From contig NZ_CP040098.1 in NCBI RefSeq assembly GCF_005377625.1, positions 372,001 to 436,000 of the forward strand: 64,000 nt of DNA. The letters are read 5' to 3'. The first letter of the stretch is position 1, and the number at the start of each line of letters is the position of its first letter. Position numbers and translations under genes: made by a program. Under the pieces are notes generated by a model. It made no database searches and was not told where the DNA came from. It saw only the letters and a program-made list of their open reading frames with translations. Source of the stretch: Desulfoglaeba alkanexedens ALDC. GTDB lineage: Bacteria > Desulfobacterota > Syntrophobacteria > Syntrophobacterales > DSM-9756. This document shows positions 25,925-33,407 of the stretch, piece by piece.

Positions 25925-26728
25925 TTAAAGGTGAGATCTCAACCAGTCGATGGTGGCCTGTATGGCCAGGGACCGCCATGAAGGATCCGTGACGCGATGG
26001 TCTGCGGCCTCCAGCAGCAGGAGCCTTCTAGGTTCCTCCATCCGCCGGTAGATGGAAACAGCCTGAGGCCACGGAACCATCTCATCCTCTTGGCCGTGGA
26101 TCACCAGCACCCGCCGGGAAGGCGGAACCGCGGAAAGCTCGGTAGGCTGCCCCAATTCGCGGATGGGCGACAGATGTTCCCGGAGGATCTCGGAAGATTC
26201 GACGGCCCGGGCCAGCGACCCGATATCGAACGGGGTGGCCCAGCAGACCGAAGCCTTCACCGCTTCACGGTATTCCGCCGCTGCTAGAAGCGAAACGTAA
26301 CCGCCGAAACTCGATCCCCACAGAGCCAGCGCGGGCGGTCCTTCGGGGAAGTGTGATCCAAGCGGGGCCGTCGGCGAGTGAGCCTCCAGGGCGGCGTCCA
26401 GAACCGCCCGCAGATCCCTCATCCGGGTCTCCACCAAGGACGGGCCGGCATCGCACACCGTGTCGCCGCAGCCCGTAAAATCAAACCGCAAGGCCCCCAG
26501 GCCGGCTTGCGCCATGGCTCGGGCTCCAGCGATGAATTTGGGGCTGTCTTTCGAACTCAGCAGGCCGTGACAGCAGATGACCAGGGATCCGGACGGGCTT
26601 TCGGGCAGGTGAAGCACCGCGCGGATCCGGCCGCCGGCGACTGGAATTTCAACCGGGTGCTCACGGCTCGCCGTGGACGCCCCGTCACGCCGCTCCGACC
26701 GCCGCCGGTTCCTTGTGTCGAATGGCAT
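25925..26728 (-). CDS. Alpha/beta hydrolase
   Basis: 267 aa. The nucleophile is in LWGSSFGGYVSLL, the acid in VIHGQEDEMVPWP and the histidine in AADHRVTDPS, giving a complete Ser-Asp-His triad. VICCHGLLSSKDSPKF supplies the oxyanion region. The substrate cannot be told. Start ATG 26728 lies inside the 3' end of the upstream methyltransferase (44-bp overlap), so the two are co-translated. Confidence 0.87.
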   Translation of the reverse strand: MPFDTRNRRRSERRDGASTASREHPVEIPVAGGRIRAVLHLPESPSGSLVICCHGLLSSKDSPKFIAGARAMAQAGLGALRFDFTGCGDTVCDAGPSLVETRMRDLRAVLDAALEAHSPTAPLGSHFPEGPPALALWGSSFGGYVSLLAAAEYREAVKASVCWATPFDIGSLARAVESSEILREHLSPIRELGQPTELSAVPPSRRVLVIHGQEDEMVPWPQAVSIYRRMEEPRRLLLLEAADHRVTDPSWRSLAIQATIDWLRSHL

Positions 26729-27410
26729 ACAGGCACACCTCCTGGCAGCCATCTGAACTCGTTATGGGCACCCGCCTTTCCTTGAATTTGAAGAAGCGTG
26801 TCAATTCCGAAAAAAACCGGGGGGCCTGGAGGTCGCCATGTTTGGCGATGAAAGCCGTCCCGTCGGGACTCAAGGCGCGACGAAGGAAGTCCACCAGCAG
26901 CGGATAGCTTTCCCGGTCGTAAACTACCTCGGAACCGATGATCGTATCGAAGCGGGTATCCAGTTCCGGGCTGCTCCAATCCAACTTCATCACCTCGGCA
27001 TTAAGGCACCGGTTGGCCAAGACGTTGGCCCGGGCGAAAAGGAGCGCGTCGTCGTTAACGTCGGTGATGAGCACCCGGTGCCCCCGTCGAGCCGCGTAGA
27101 CACCCACGACTCCGAGCCCGGCTCCGATTTCCAGGATTTTGCGTCCCGGCAGGACGGGCTGTGTCCCAATGAAATACGCAAGTACGAAGCTGGAATCCCA
27201 CACCTTGGCCCAGAATGGAAGGTCCGAGACGGTGGGGGATTCCGCATCCAGAAGCCCGAGGAAAATTTCTTCCAGGTTCGCCAGATGGAGAATTTGAAGC
27301 GTCTCTTCCCCGATCCTTAAGGGGACCATTTCTACATCGAATCGCTGCCTGATCTGGCCGATCAGCCTGTCCAGTTCCTGTTGGGACACTTTGAACTCCT
27401 TGGTCATCAT
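26685..27410 (-). CDS. Class I SAM-dependent methyltransferase
   Basis: 241 aa. Motif I is ILEIGAGLGVVGVYAARRG, followed by the acidic strand end TDVNDDAL and the FDTIIGSEVVYD segment. This resembles the METTL21/Methyltransf_16-type protein methyltransferases, but the substrate is unknown. It is followed by, and overlaps, the alpha/beta hydrolase gene. Confidence 0.85.
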   Translation of the reverse strand: MMTKEFKVSQQELDRLIGQIRQRFDVEMVPLRIGEETLQILHLANLEEIFLGLLDAESPTVSDLPFWAKVWDSSFVLAYFIGTQPVLPGRKILEIGAGLGVVGVYAARRGHRVLITDVNDDALLFARANVLANRCLNAEVMKLDWSSPELDTRFDTIIGSEVVYDRESYPLLVDFLRRALSPDGTAFIAKHGDLQAPRFFSELTRFFKFKERRVPITSSDGCQEVCLYAIRHKEPAAVGAA

Positions 27411-27544
27411 CCTGAAAAACGATTGTAGAGGGCTCTTTTCCCTTGTCCGAAGCCGAGCTTGAGACTAAACTCCAACGGCGAAAGAGAAAAGACCTATTTC
27501 CGTGCACGAGTGCTGCAAACCACCATTTGCCGGAGCGCCGGATC

Positions 27545-27949
27545 ATGGCCGAATCCATTCCCTTCGCGGAAGGGTCCTATGTCATCGAAGAGAGTCTCCT
27601 TTACGGGCCATCCGGCAAGGCACTGTCCCTTTCCGAAGCCTTCATCGAAGTCTACCGCGATTCCAGGGGACGCCGGCACCTGAGGGGCCAGGGGCTGGTT
27701 CAAAACCTGTTGCTGGTGGACTTGCTCGAAGACGACGACCGGTTGGACCTCTTGATGGATCTGGGGGAAGGATTCCGTTTCCGCCTGAAAGCCCCGAAGC
27801 TTCACGCCGGAAAGGTCTTTTCCCCCACCACGCGCTCCATCGTCCATTTCGCTCCAACCGGGAACATCGAAACGCTCTCCGACGAAACCTTCGCCCGGGA
27901 ACGCGCCGCCCTCACTCTTTCGGAAGGCTCCGACCCCCTCAGGCGGTAA
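27545..27949 (+). CDS. Hypothetical protein
   Basis: 134 aa, not recognised. It begins [16 protein letters not shown], contains an acidic [15 protein letters not shown] stretch, and has no signal peptide or membrane segment. ATG 27545 is preferred over an upstream in-frame start because GGAG precedes it at usable spacing. It overlaps the macrodomain gene tail-to-tail by 11 bp. Confidence 0.65.
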   Translation: MAESIPFAEGSYVIEESLLYGPSGKALSLSEAFIEVYRDSRGRRHLRGQGLVQNLLLVDLLEDDDRLDLLMDLGEGFRFRLKAPKLHAGKVFSPTTRSIVHFAPTGNIETLSDETFARERAALTLSEGSDPLRR

Positions 27950-28469
27950 GCTCTTCGAGCTGAGCCTTGAAGATTTCCAGGTCTTCATCGGACCACAGGC
28001 AAAATATCACCTCCTCCAGGCTCGTCGACTCTTCCGCCAGGTACCGCGCCGTTTCCTTCAGCATGATTTCGGCACAACGCCTTTTGGGAAAACCGAAAAT
28101 GCCCGTGCTGATCGCCGGAAAGGCCAGGCTCCGAAGCCCTTTTTCAGTGGCGCGGGCTAGGCTGTTTCGCGTGGCGTTGAGAAGCTTCGCATCCTCGTCG
28201 CCTTCTCCCATGCGGGGTCCCACCGCGTGGATGACGTATCGGGCCTTGAGATTTCCGGCTCCCGTCACCACGGCCTGCCCGACCGTAGTTCCCCCTATCC
28301 GGTCACACTCTTCTTGGATGGACGGCCCGCCTTTGGTCCTGATGGCACCCGCAACCCCGCCGCCCATAACGAGCTGAGCGTTGGCGGCGTTCACGATGGC
28401 GTCCACATCCAGTTCTGTAATGTCACCGCGCTGCAGGCGGATTCTGCGGCCATTGATCTCCTTTTCCAT
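27939..28469 (-). CDS. Macrodomain protein (O-acetyl-ADP-ribose deacetylase type)
   Basis: 176 aa, a single macrodomain. [21 protein letters not shown] and [20 protein letters not shown] are the ADP-ribose-binding motifs of the YmdB/MacroD-like class. It probably removes ADP-ribose or hydrolyses O-acetyl-ADP-ribose. ATG 28469 follows GGGGGAAG. It stands alone between two unknown genes, and no partner ADP-ribosyltransferase is visible nearby. Confidence 0.93.
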   Translation of the reverse strand: MEKEINGRRIRLQRGDITELDVDAIVNAANAQLVMGGGVAGAIRTKGGPSIQEECDRIGGTTVGQAVVTGAGNLKARYVIHAVGPRMGEGDEDAKLLNATRNSLARATEKGLRSLAFPAISTGIFGFPKRRCAEIMLKETARYLAEESTSLEEVIFCLWSDEDLEIFKAQLEELTA

Positions 28470-28553
28470 GGTCTTCCCCCTTTCGGCCCCACCAAAGGTC
28501 AAAGTCCCGAAAACCCGGCTCCATCGGGGTCCGTGATCCCTTCGCCCGAGCCC

Positions 28554-28826
28554 TCAGTCCTCCGGTAAGGCAGCATTTTTGCAAAACTTTTCCACAGCCC
28601 GGTCGATGGGGATCCACTCATCATCCCACAAAACGGCGACGAACGACCCGCCGTGTTCCAGGCGTCGAAGTTCCGCCCGTTCTTCCAGAAAGGACACCGC
28701 GCGTTCAGCCTGTCTTTTGTCGAGGCTCTTCACGGCATCCCGAATACGCAAACGAAGGGTCTCCCGTTCCCTTTCCGCCACCATCGACTCGATGTCGGAA
28801 AGCGTTGGCGTTCCTTTCGACTCCAT
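28554..28826 (-). CDS. Hypothetical protein (90 aa)
   Basis: Small charged protein rich in Glu and Arg. MVAERERETLRLRIRDAV and the following KSLDKRQAERAVSFLEERA suggest two amphipathic helices, then a short VAVLWDDEWIPIDRAVEKF segment. Start ATG 28826 has AAGGAGGG upstream. Not recognised. It runs divergently from the Sfum_1244-type gene. Confidence 0.65.
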   Translation of the reverse strand: MESKGTPTLSDIESMVAERERETLRLRIRDAVKSLDKRQAERAVSFLEERAELRRLEHGGSFVAVLWDDEWIPIDRAVEKFCKNAALPED

Positions 28827-28935
28827 CGGCCCTCCTTTTTCTCCCGTTCCATTCCCCATCGGGGACGGTTATAAGTTAGAAGTCCAGAGCAACCGTTACG
28901 ATGACCTGCAAAAGCAAAAAGTCCAGGAGTGTTCC

Positions 28936-30114
28936 GTGTCTTCAGATATTTCCGCCATTGCGGCTCAAGTGCAACACAATTGTCATGTTTCGGACGCAAA
29001 TTTCGGGAGCACCTTTTCCCTCTGCGGATTTCTCCTGCGCCTCAGAGAACTCTACAAGTGGGAATCGGGCCTTTCGCCCTGGGAAGAACCGGAACCGGCA
29101 ACCCTCCTGAAATGGATCGAAGATCGGGAAAGTTTCTGGGAGCCCCTCTTCGACCAGGAATTTCGCCCCATCACCTGGAACGGAACGGCCTTCGACCCAT
29201 TCGACGCCGAGGGCATCAACCGGACGCTTCGACCCCGTGGCTACGTCTACGGAGCCGGCTACGTCACGGGCATGAAGCCCTCCTTTTTCCTCGGCGAACT
29301 GGTGTCATCGAAGACCATCGGAGAACTCCGCGTGGACGTGGTCGGAAAAGAGCTGGCCCGGGACCTCTTTACCAGCCCGGCCATGCGCCTGGAAAATCAA
29401 ATTTTCGCTCGAAGGCAACCCATGACCGCCTTTCTTTGGGGACATCTTTTCGAAATGAAACACTCCGCGCTGAACGCTCTCCAGTTCGCCGTGGGCCAAT
29501 ACGGCGTCTCCCTGGAAGAACTGCGAAGAAGCCCGCGTGATCGTGCTTCTTCCATCGTCGCCATGGCACACGCCGAACTGGACATCTGGATCCACCACGA
29601 ATTGGGTGAGGTTTTCCAGGAGGGCTTCGAAGTGGACACCTGGCGGGAGATCGTCGGTTCCCACGCGGGTACCCCGGTGGAAATCTACGCCCGAGCCATC
29701 AAGGACATTCTGGCGGATACCCACCGCCACGGACTCCTGGGACATATCGCAAGACACAGGCTGGCCGCTTCGTTGGCCTTTTACGTGGCGTTCCTGCCGC
29801 CGTTCTCCAAGATCCTCTTCCCGGAGATCCTGAGAGCGTTCAAGGTGTTTCGCACATCCGGAGATTGGGAGTCCATCGAAGACGTCCGAAAGAAGGCCTA
29901 CGAGAGAACGCGCTCGCTCGCCGCTTCGCTGGTGACGCTCCACGGGCAGCAAGCGGCCAAGGGCTCCGACTGGGTGAGGGAACGCATCCTGGCGGAACTC
30001 ATTGAACCGCTCGGGGTCCTAAAGAAGTCGGTTCCTGGAGGGACGGGAGGCTGGGAGGTCCCGAGTTCCTCTCAGGGGCCGGCGGAGTCGGGGACCTCCG
30101 CCGGCCGCCCTTGA
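28936..30114 (+). CDS. Sfum_1244 family protein
   Basis: 392 aa. It matches from memory a family named after a Syntrophobacter fumaroxidans locus: FLLRLRELYKWESGLSPW near the start, ITWNGTAFDPFDAEGIN, and YGAGYVTGMKPSFFLGEL. The function is unknown. GTG 28936 is chosen because AGGAGT precedes it by about 7 bp and family-like sequence starts there; the open frame extends further upstream without coding character. The C-terminal 30 residues are low complexity. Confidence 0.75.
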   Translation: MSSDISAIAAQVQHNCHVSDANFGSTFSLCGFLLRLRELYKWESGLSPWEEPEPATLLKWIEDRESFWEPLFDQEFRPITWNGTAFDPFDAEGINRTLRPRGYVYGAGYVTGMKPSFFLGELVSSKTIGELRVDVVGKELARDLFTSPAMRLENQIFARRQPMTAFLWGHLFEMKHSALNALQFAVGQYGVSLEELRRSPRDRASSIVAMAHAELDIWIHHELGEVFQEGFEVDTWREIVGSHAGTPVEIYARAIKDILADTHRHGLLGHIARHRLAASLAFYVAFLPPFSKILFPEILRAFKVFRTSGDWESIEDVRKKAYERTRSLAASLVTLHGQQAAKGSDWVRERILAELIEPLGVLKKSVPGGTGGWEVPSSSQGPAESGTSAGRP

Positions 30115-30287
30115 TCCCGGGTGGTGCGCTCTTGGATCAGCTTGCGATAAACGGGGCATCGCGCGATTTGCGCGCACTTTTCCACCATCTCCTGTTTGGT
30201 CCGGAAGACCCAGGTGCTGGGTTCCGAATAGCAATAGACGGCCAGCTCGCAGTCTTTGCATTCTTTGCAATCGATCGATACGGTCAT
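30072..30287 (-). CDS. Small cysteine-rich protein
   Basis: 71 aa with five cysteines: IDCKECKDCELAVYCYS and a later CPVYRKL. The CxxCxxC arrangement suggests metal or Fe-S binding. The start overlaps the stop of the HNH gene (ATGA), which supports a real, translationally coupled gene. The last 43 bp overlap the convergent Sfum_1244-type gene. No family name is recognised. Confidence 0.62.
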   Translation of the reverse strand: MTVSIDCKECKDCELAVYCYSEPSTWVFRTKQEMVEKCAQIARCPVYRKLIQERTTRDQGRPAEVPDSAGP

Positions 30288-30643
30288 GATCCTCGGTCCT
30301 CAGCGTTTCCGCCGTCCGTACCGGAACCGCCGGCGGACTTCCCGTCCATGGAAAACCCTTTCAAGTAGTCATCCCATTCGATGGGGAGCAGGTACTTTTT
30401 CCGGCTGTTGCATTCCTTGCAGCAAGGCACCACATTTGCCCGCGTCGAGCGGCCTCCACGAACCAGCGGTACCACGTGGTCCAGCGTCAACTCCCGGGGG
30501 GCCACCGCCTTTCCGCAGTAGTGGCAGCGTCCCTGAGCGATCCGGCGCTGCCACCACCGGGTCTTGCGAAGCGCCCTCGCCTTTTCCTTTTCCTTCTGTA
30601 TCTCGCGGTCCGAAACGGTGACCACGAAGCTCTGATCGTTCAT
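30284..30643 (-). CDS. HNH endonuclease domain protein
   Basis: 119 aa. A complete HNH zinc-finger nuclease fold is visible: CHYCGK, LTLDHVVPLVRGG and NVVPCCKECNSRKK. A basic N-terminal helix (about residues 14-30) precedes it. No intron or mobile context is evident, so it is probably a chromosomal HNH protein of unknown target. It is coupled to the Cys-rich gene downstream and lies 17 bp after a chalcone-isomerase-like gene. Confidence 0.87.
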   Translation of the reverse strand: MNDQSFVVTVSDREIQKEKEKARALRKTRWWQRRIAQGRCHYCGKAVAPRELTLDHVVPLVRGGRSTRANVVPCCKECNSRKKYLLPIEWDDYLKGFSMDGKSAGGSGTDGGNAEDRGS

Positions 30644-30660
30644 GGTTTCTCGCAGCGGGC

Positions 30661-31260
30661 CTAGAGTCCCCCCCTACCCTTCGTGAGGTCCGCTGAGGCG
30701 GCATGTCTCCCGAGACAGATCCTCCAGAGGGCCTTCATGAAATCGTCGCCGGAGACGGTCCCTTTTTCGGTGCCGGCGATCACCACCGTGGTGCCGACTC
30801 CGGGTTCGTAAGCGATCCGGATCTCTTCGCCTTTTTTAACCGGCTGGTCGAAGAAAGCCGTGAAGCGTTCCATCTTCTTCTTAAGTTCGGGGGAGGCGTC
30901 GGGGACTTTCTTGGAGAAACCCTTACGCCATCCATCCACCCATTTGTCCGAATCCACCTGCTTGTACACCACGTGAAGGACCACGGCCTTGGCCTCTCCG
31001 GATTGGATCACGGCTTCCGGGTCCCGGACCGGCGTCTTCATGTAAAGGCCGGCATAGTAAATGTCCATGAAGAATTTCTTGTGGACTCCCACACCCGTCA
31101 ACCGACAGGTTTCCCCGCCTACGGCGAGCTGGTTGGGAAAAGAAACGCCTTTCAAGTCCATGGCATGCAAAACCGCCGCGCATCCGAAAAGCACCCCCGA
31201 AACCGACAGCAACGCGGCCAGCCCCTTCCTGAAACCAGCAAGACCGCCCATCCTTTTCAC
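30661..31260 (-). CDS. Exported chalcone isomerase-like protein
   Basis: 199 aa. A signal peptide covers about residues 1-33. The mature part has GVHKKFFMDIYYAGLYM, VVLHVVYKQVDSDKW and FMKALWRICLG, typical of the bacterial chalcone-isomerase-like fold, which is not thought to act on flavonoids. GTG 31260 follows AGGAGG. It is probably periplasmic and lies downstream of the DegQ-type protease. Confidence 0.83.
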   Translation of the reverse strand: MKRMGGLAGFRKGLAALLSVSGVLFGCAAVLHAMDLKGVSFPNQLAVGGETCRLTGVGVHKKFFMDIYYAGLYMKTPVRDPEAVIQSGEAKAVVLHVVYKQVDSDKWVDGWRKGFSKKVPDASPELKKKMERFTAFFDQPVKKGEEIRIAYEPGVGTTVVIAGTEKGTVSGDDFMKALWRICLGRHAASADLTKGRGGL

Positions 31261-31413
31261 CTTTTTACCTCCTCGTTCCCTGAGCCCAAGCCCATCGTGC
31301 TCTGCGCCGCCTCTCTCTGCAGCCGAGCCTGTCCAACCGCCACGGCCGGTTCAAGAGCGGGCCGGACCGCCGCCGCGGTCCGGACTCCCCTCCGTCCGGA
31401 ACCGGACAAGCCG

Positions 31414-32859
31414 TCATCCGCCGTTTCGAGCGGCGAGCACCACGTAAAAGGTGTGCTCCCCACGCTTGATCAGCAGAAGCAGGCTCCGGTCTTCCCCGGC
31501 TCGCTCGACGGCCTGGTTGTAATCCCTGAGGTTCTGGATCTTCTCGCGGTTCACCTCCTTGATCAGATCCCCCGGGGTGATCCTGGCGTCCGATGCGGGG
31601 GACCCGGGCTCGACCTCGGTCACGATGACGCCCTTTTCCGATTCATCCCAGCCGAATCGTTGTGCCAATTCGGGCGTAAGGTTCTGCACGGTGAGGCCCC
31701 AGGGGCTTTCCGCTACGGCAGGTTCCACCGCCGGTGCGCCGTCTTCGGGCATGGTTCCGATGGTCACATGGATCTCTTTCTCCTTGCCGTTGCGCAACAC
31801 CTTGATCACCGTTTCAGTGCCCGGCTTCACCGCCGCCACCCGCCGAGACAAGTCGTGGGACGTTTCCACAGGACGGCGGTCGAATTCCAGCACGATGTCA
31901 CCGCGCTCCAGACCCGCCTTGTGGGCCGGACCGTCCGCCACCACATCGGCGACCAAGACACCCTTTGTTTCCTTCAGTCCGAAAGAATCGGCCAATTCAG
32001 GCGTCAAATCCTGAATCATCACGCCCAGCCACCCTCGAACCACCTTGCCGGATTTCAGCTGCGGCAGGATTTCCTTGGCCATGTTGATGGGGATGGCAAA
32101 ACCGATGCCCTGGCCGCGAGCGACGATGGCCGTGTTCACGCCCACCACTTCGCCCAGCATGTTGAACAGCGGCCCCCCGCTGTTTCCAGGATTGATGGCG
32201 GCATCGGTCTGGAGAAAGTCGTCGTAGGGACCGGCCCCGATGACCCGTCCCTTGGCGCTGATGATGCCAACCGTCACCGTATGGCCCAACCCGAACGGAT
32301 TGCCCACCGCCATGACCCAGTCCCCCACTCGGATCGCATCGGAGTTTCCCAAAACCGCCGGTTTGGGGAAATCCTTGTCCGGCTTTGCTTCGATGAGCGC
32401 GAGATCCGTCTTGGGGTCTCGGCCCACCACCTTGGCGTCATACTCCTTTCCGTTCTGAAGCTTGATCTTGATCTCCTCGGCCTTTTCCACCACGTGATTG
32501 TTGGTGAGGATAAGGCCCGAGGCATCGATCACAACCCCGGATCCCAAGGAATGCGTCTTCATTTCCCCCTGGGGCATCTCGCCGAAAAAGCGCTTGAAAA
32601 AATCCTCCCCGAAAAACTCCCGGAAAGGCGAATCGGGGCTGAAGAAGGGCTGAAGGGGGTGTCCCTTGATCACCTGCGTCGTGGAAATGTTGACGACGGA
32701 CTCCTTGACCTTGTCGCTGAGTTCCGCAAAGGACGGAGGGGCGCTTTCACTGAAGGGATTCGCGAGGGTCCACCCGTCGCCGGCGATGCCGGCCGTAAGC
32801 GCCACCGCCAGAACCGCGGTCAAGGCACACCGGAGCATGGATCTTGGCTTGAACAACAT
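31414..32859 (-). CDS. Do/DegQ family periplasmic serine protease
   Basis: 481 aa, a HtrA protease-chaperone. A signal peptide covers about residues 1-33. The trypsin-like triad is His in ILTNNHVVE, Asp in KTDLALIEAK and Ser in INPGNSGGPLFN. Two PDZ domains follow (from WLGVMIQDLTPELAD and WGLTVQNLTPELAQ). ATG 32859 is chosen because AAGGAG lies 6 bp upstream, giving a clean signal peptide; an ATG 12 codons earlier is possible. Confidence 0.94.
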   Translation of the reverse strand: MLFKPRSMLRCALTAVLAVALTAGIAGDGWTLANPFSESAPPSFAELSDKVKESVVNISTTQVIKGHPLQPFFSPDSPFREFFGEDFFKRFFGEMPQGEMKTHSLGSGVVIDASGLILTNNHVVEKAEEIKIKLQNGKEYDAKVVGRDPKTDLALIEAKPDKDFPKPAVLGNSDAIRVGDWVMAVGNPFGLGHTVTVGIISAKGRVIGAGPYDDFLQTDAAINPGNSGGPLFNMLGEVVGVNTAIVARGQGIGFAIPINMAKEILPQLKSGKVVRGWLGVMIQDLTPELADSFGLKETKGVLVADVVADGPAHKAGLERGDIVLEFDRRPVETSHDLSRRVAAVKPGTETVIKVLRNGKEKEIHVTIGTMPEDGAPAVEPAVAESPWGLTVQNLTPELAQRFGWDESEKGVIVTEVEPGSPASDARITPGDLIKEVNREKIQNLRDYNQAVERAGEDRSLLLLIKRGEHTFYVVLAARNGG

Positions 32860-33076
32860 CAAGAGCTCCTTTCGATCGATCATGGTTTCGGGCACCGGCG
32901 GCGCTGTTCCGCGATTTCCTCCGAGGGCCCGGCCTTCCCCACCGCCTTCGGGTCGCTTCCCGGGCGGCGGCCTCCTCCGACTTCCACGGCTGGTTCAAAT
33001 TTGGTATAAAGCATAAGGCAATGCCGCCAAAAATCAAGCGAGACTACGGGCTCGCAGGGAGGAATCCTCAACCCGC

Positions 33077-33406
33077 ATGGAAAAGAGGTCATTGATCGAG
33101 GCCAATCGCAAGGCGGTCGAGGTGCTGCAGCGCAACCGAGAAATGGGCTACCTTTATGCCAAGGCCGTCCGCCGCTACGGGGAAGGTGAACTCCAACTGA
33201 AGATCCTGGATTTCATCACGCAGGCGTTCCAACAAGGCAAGTTGGAAGAATCGGTTTTTTCGTCCTGGGACAGCATGTTGAGCCTCGCATGCGGAGTGTG
33301 GATCCAGTTTCTGCTCGTCGATGTGGCGGGGCTGCAAAAAGAAGAGCTGAACGCCCTGGCGAAGAAGCTCTTCGAAGAAGTCCGCCCTCAGAAGGGCCTT
33401 CACTGA
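33077..33406 (+). CDS. Hypothetical protein (109 aa)
   Basis: Helical, soluble and unrecognised. It begins MEKRSLIEANRKAVEVLQ and ends EVRPQKGLH. It has GGGAGGA about 8 bp upstream of ATG. It lies between the divergent degQ-type gene and the convergent relA/spoT gene, with one base separating it from the latter. Confidence 0.65.
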   Translation: MEKRSLIEANRKAVEVLQRNREMGYLYAKAVRRYGEGELQLKILDFITQAFQQGKLEESVFSSWDSMLSLACGVWIQFLLVDVAGLQKEELNALAKKLFEEVRPQKGLH

Positions 33407-33407
33407 C

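Noticed and set aside
30703-33009. A 768-codon plus-strand frame opposite the chalcone-isomerase-like and DegQ-type genes
   Set aside because: The minus-strand genes have complete motifs and signal peptides; the plus frame has none.
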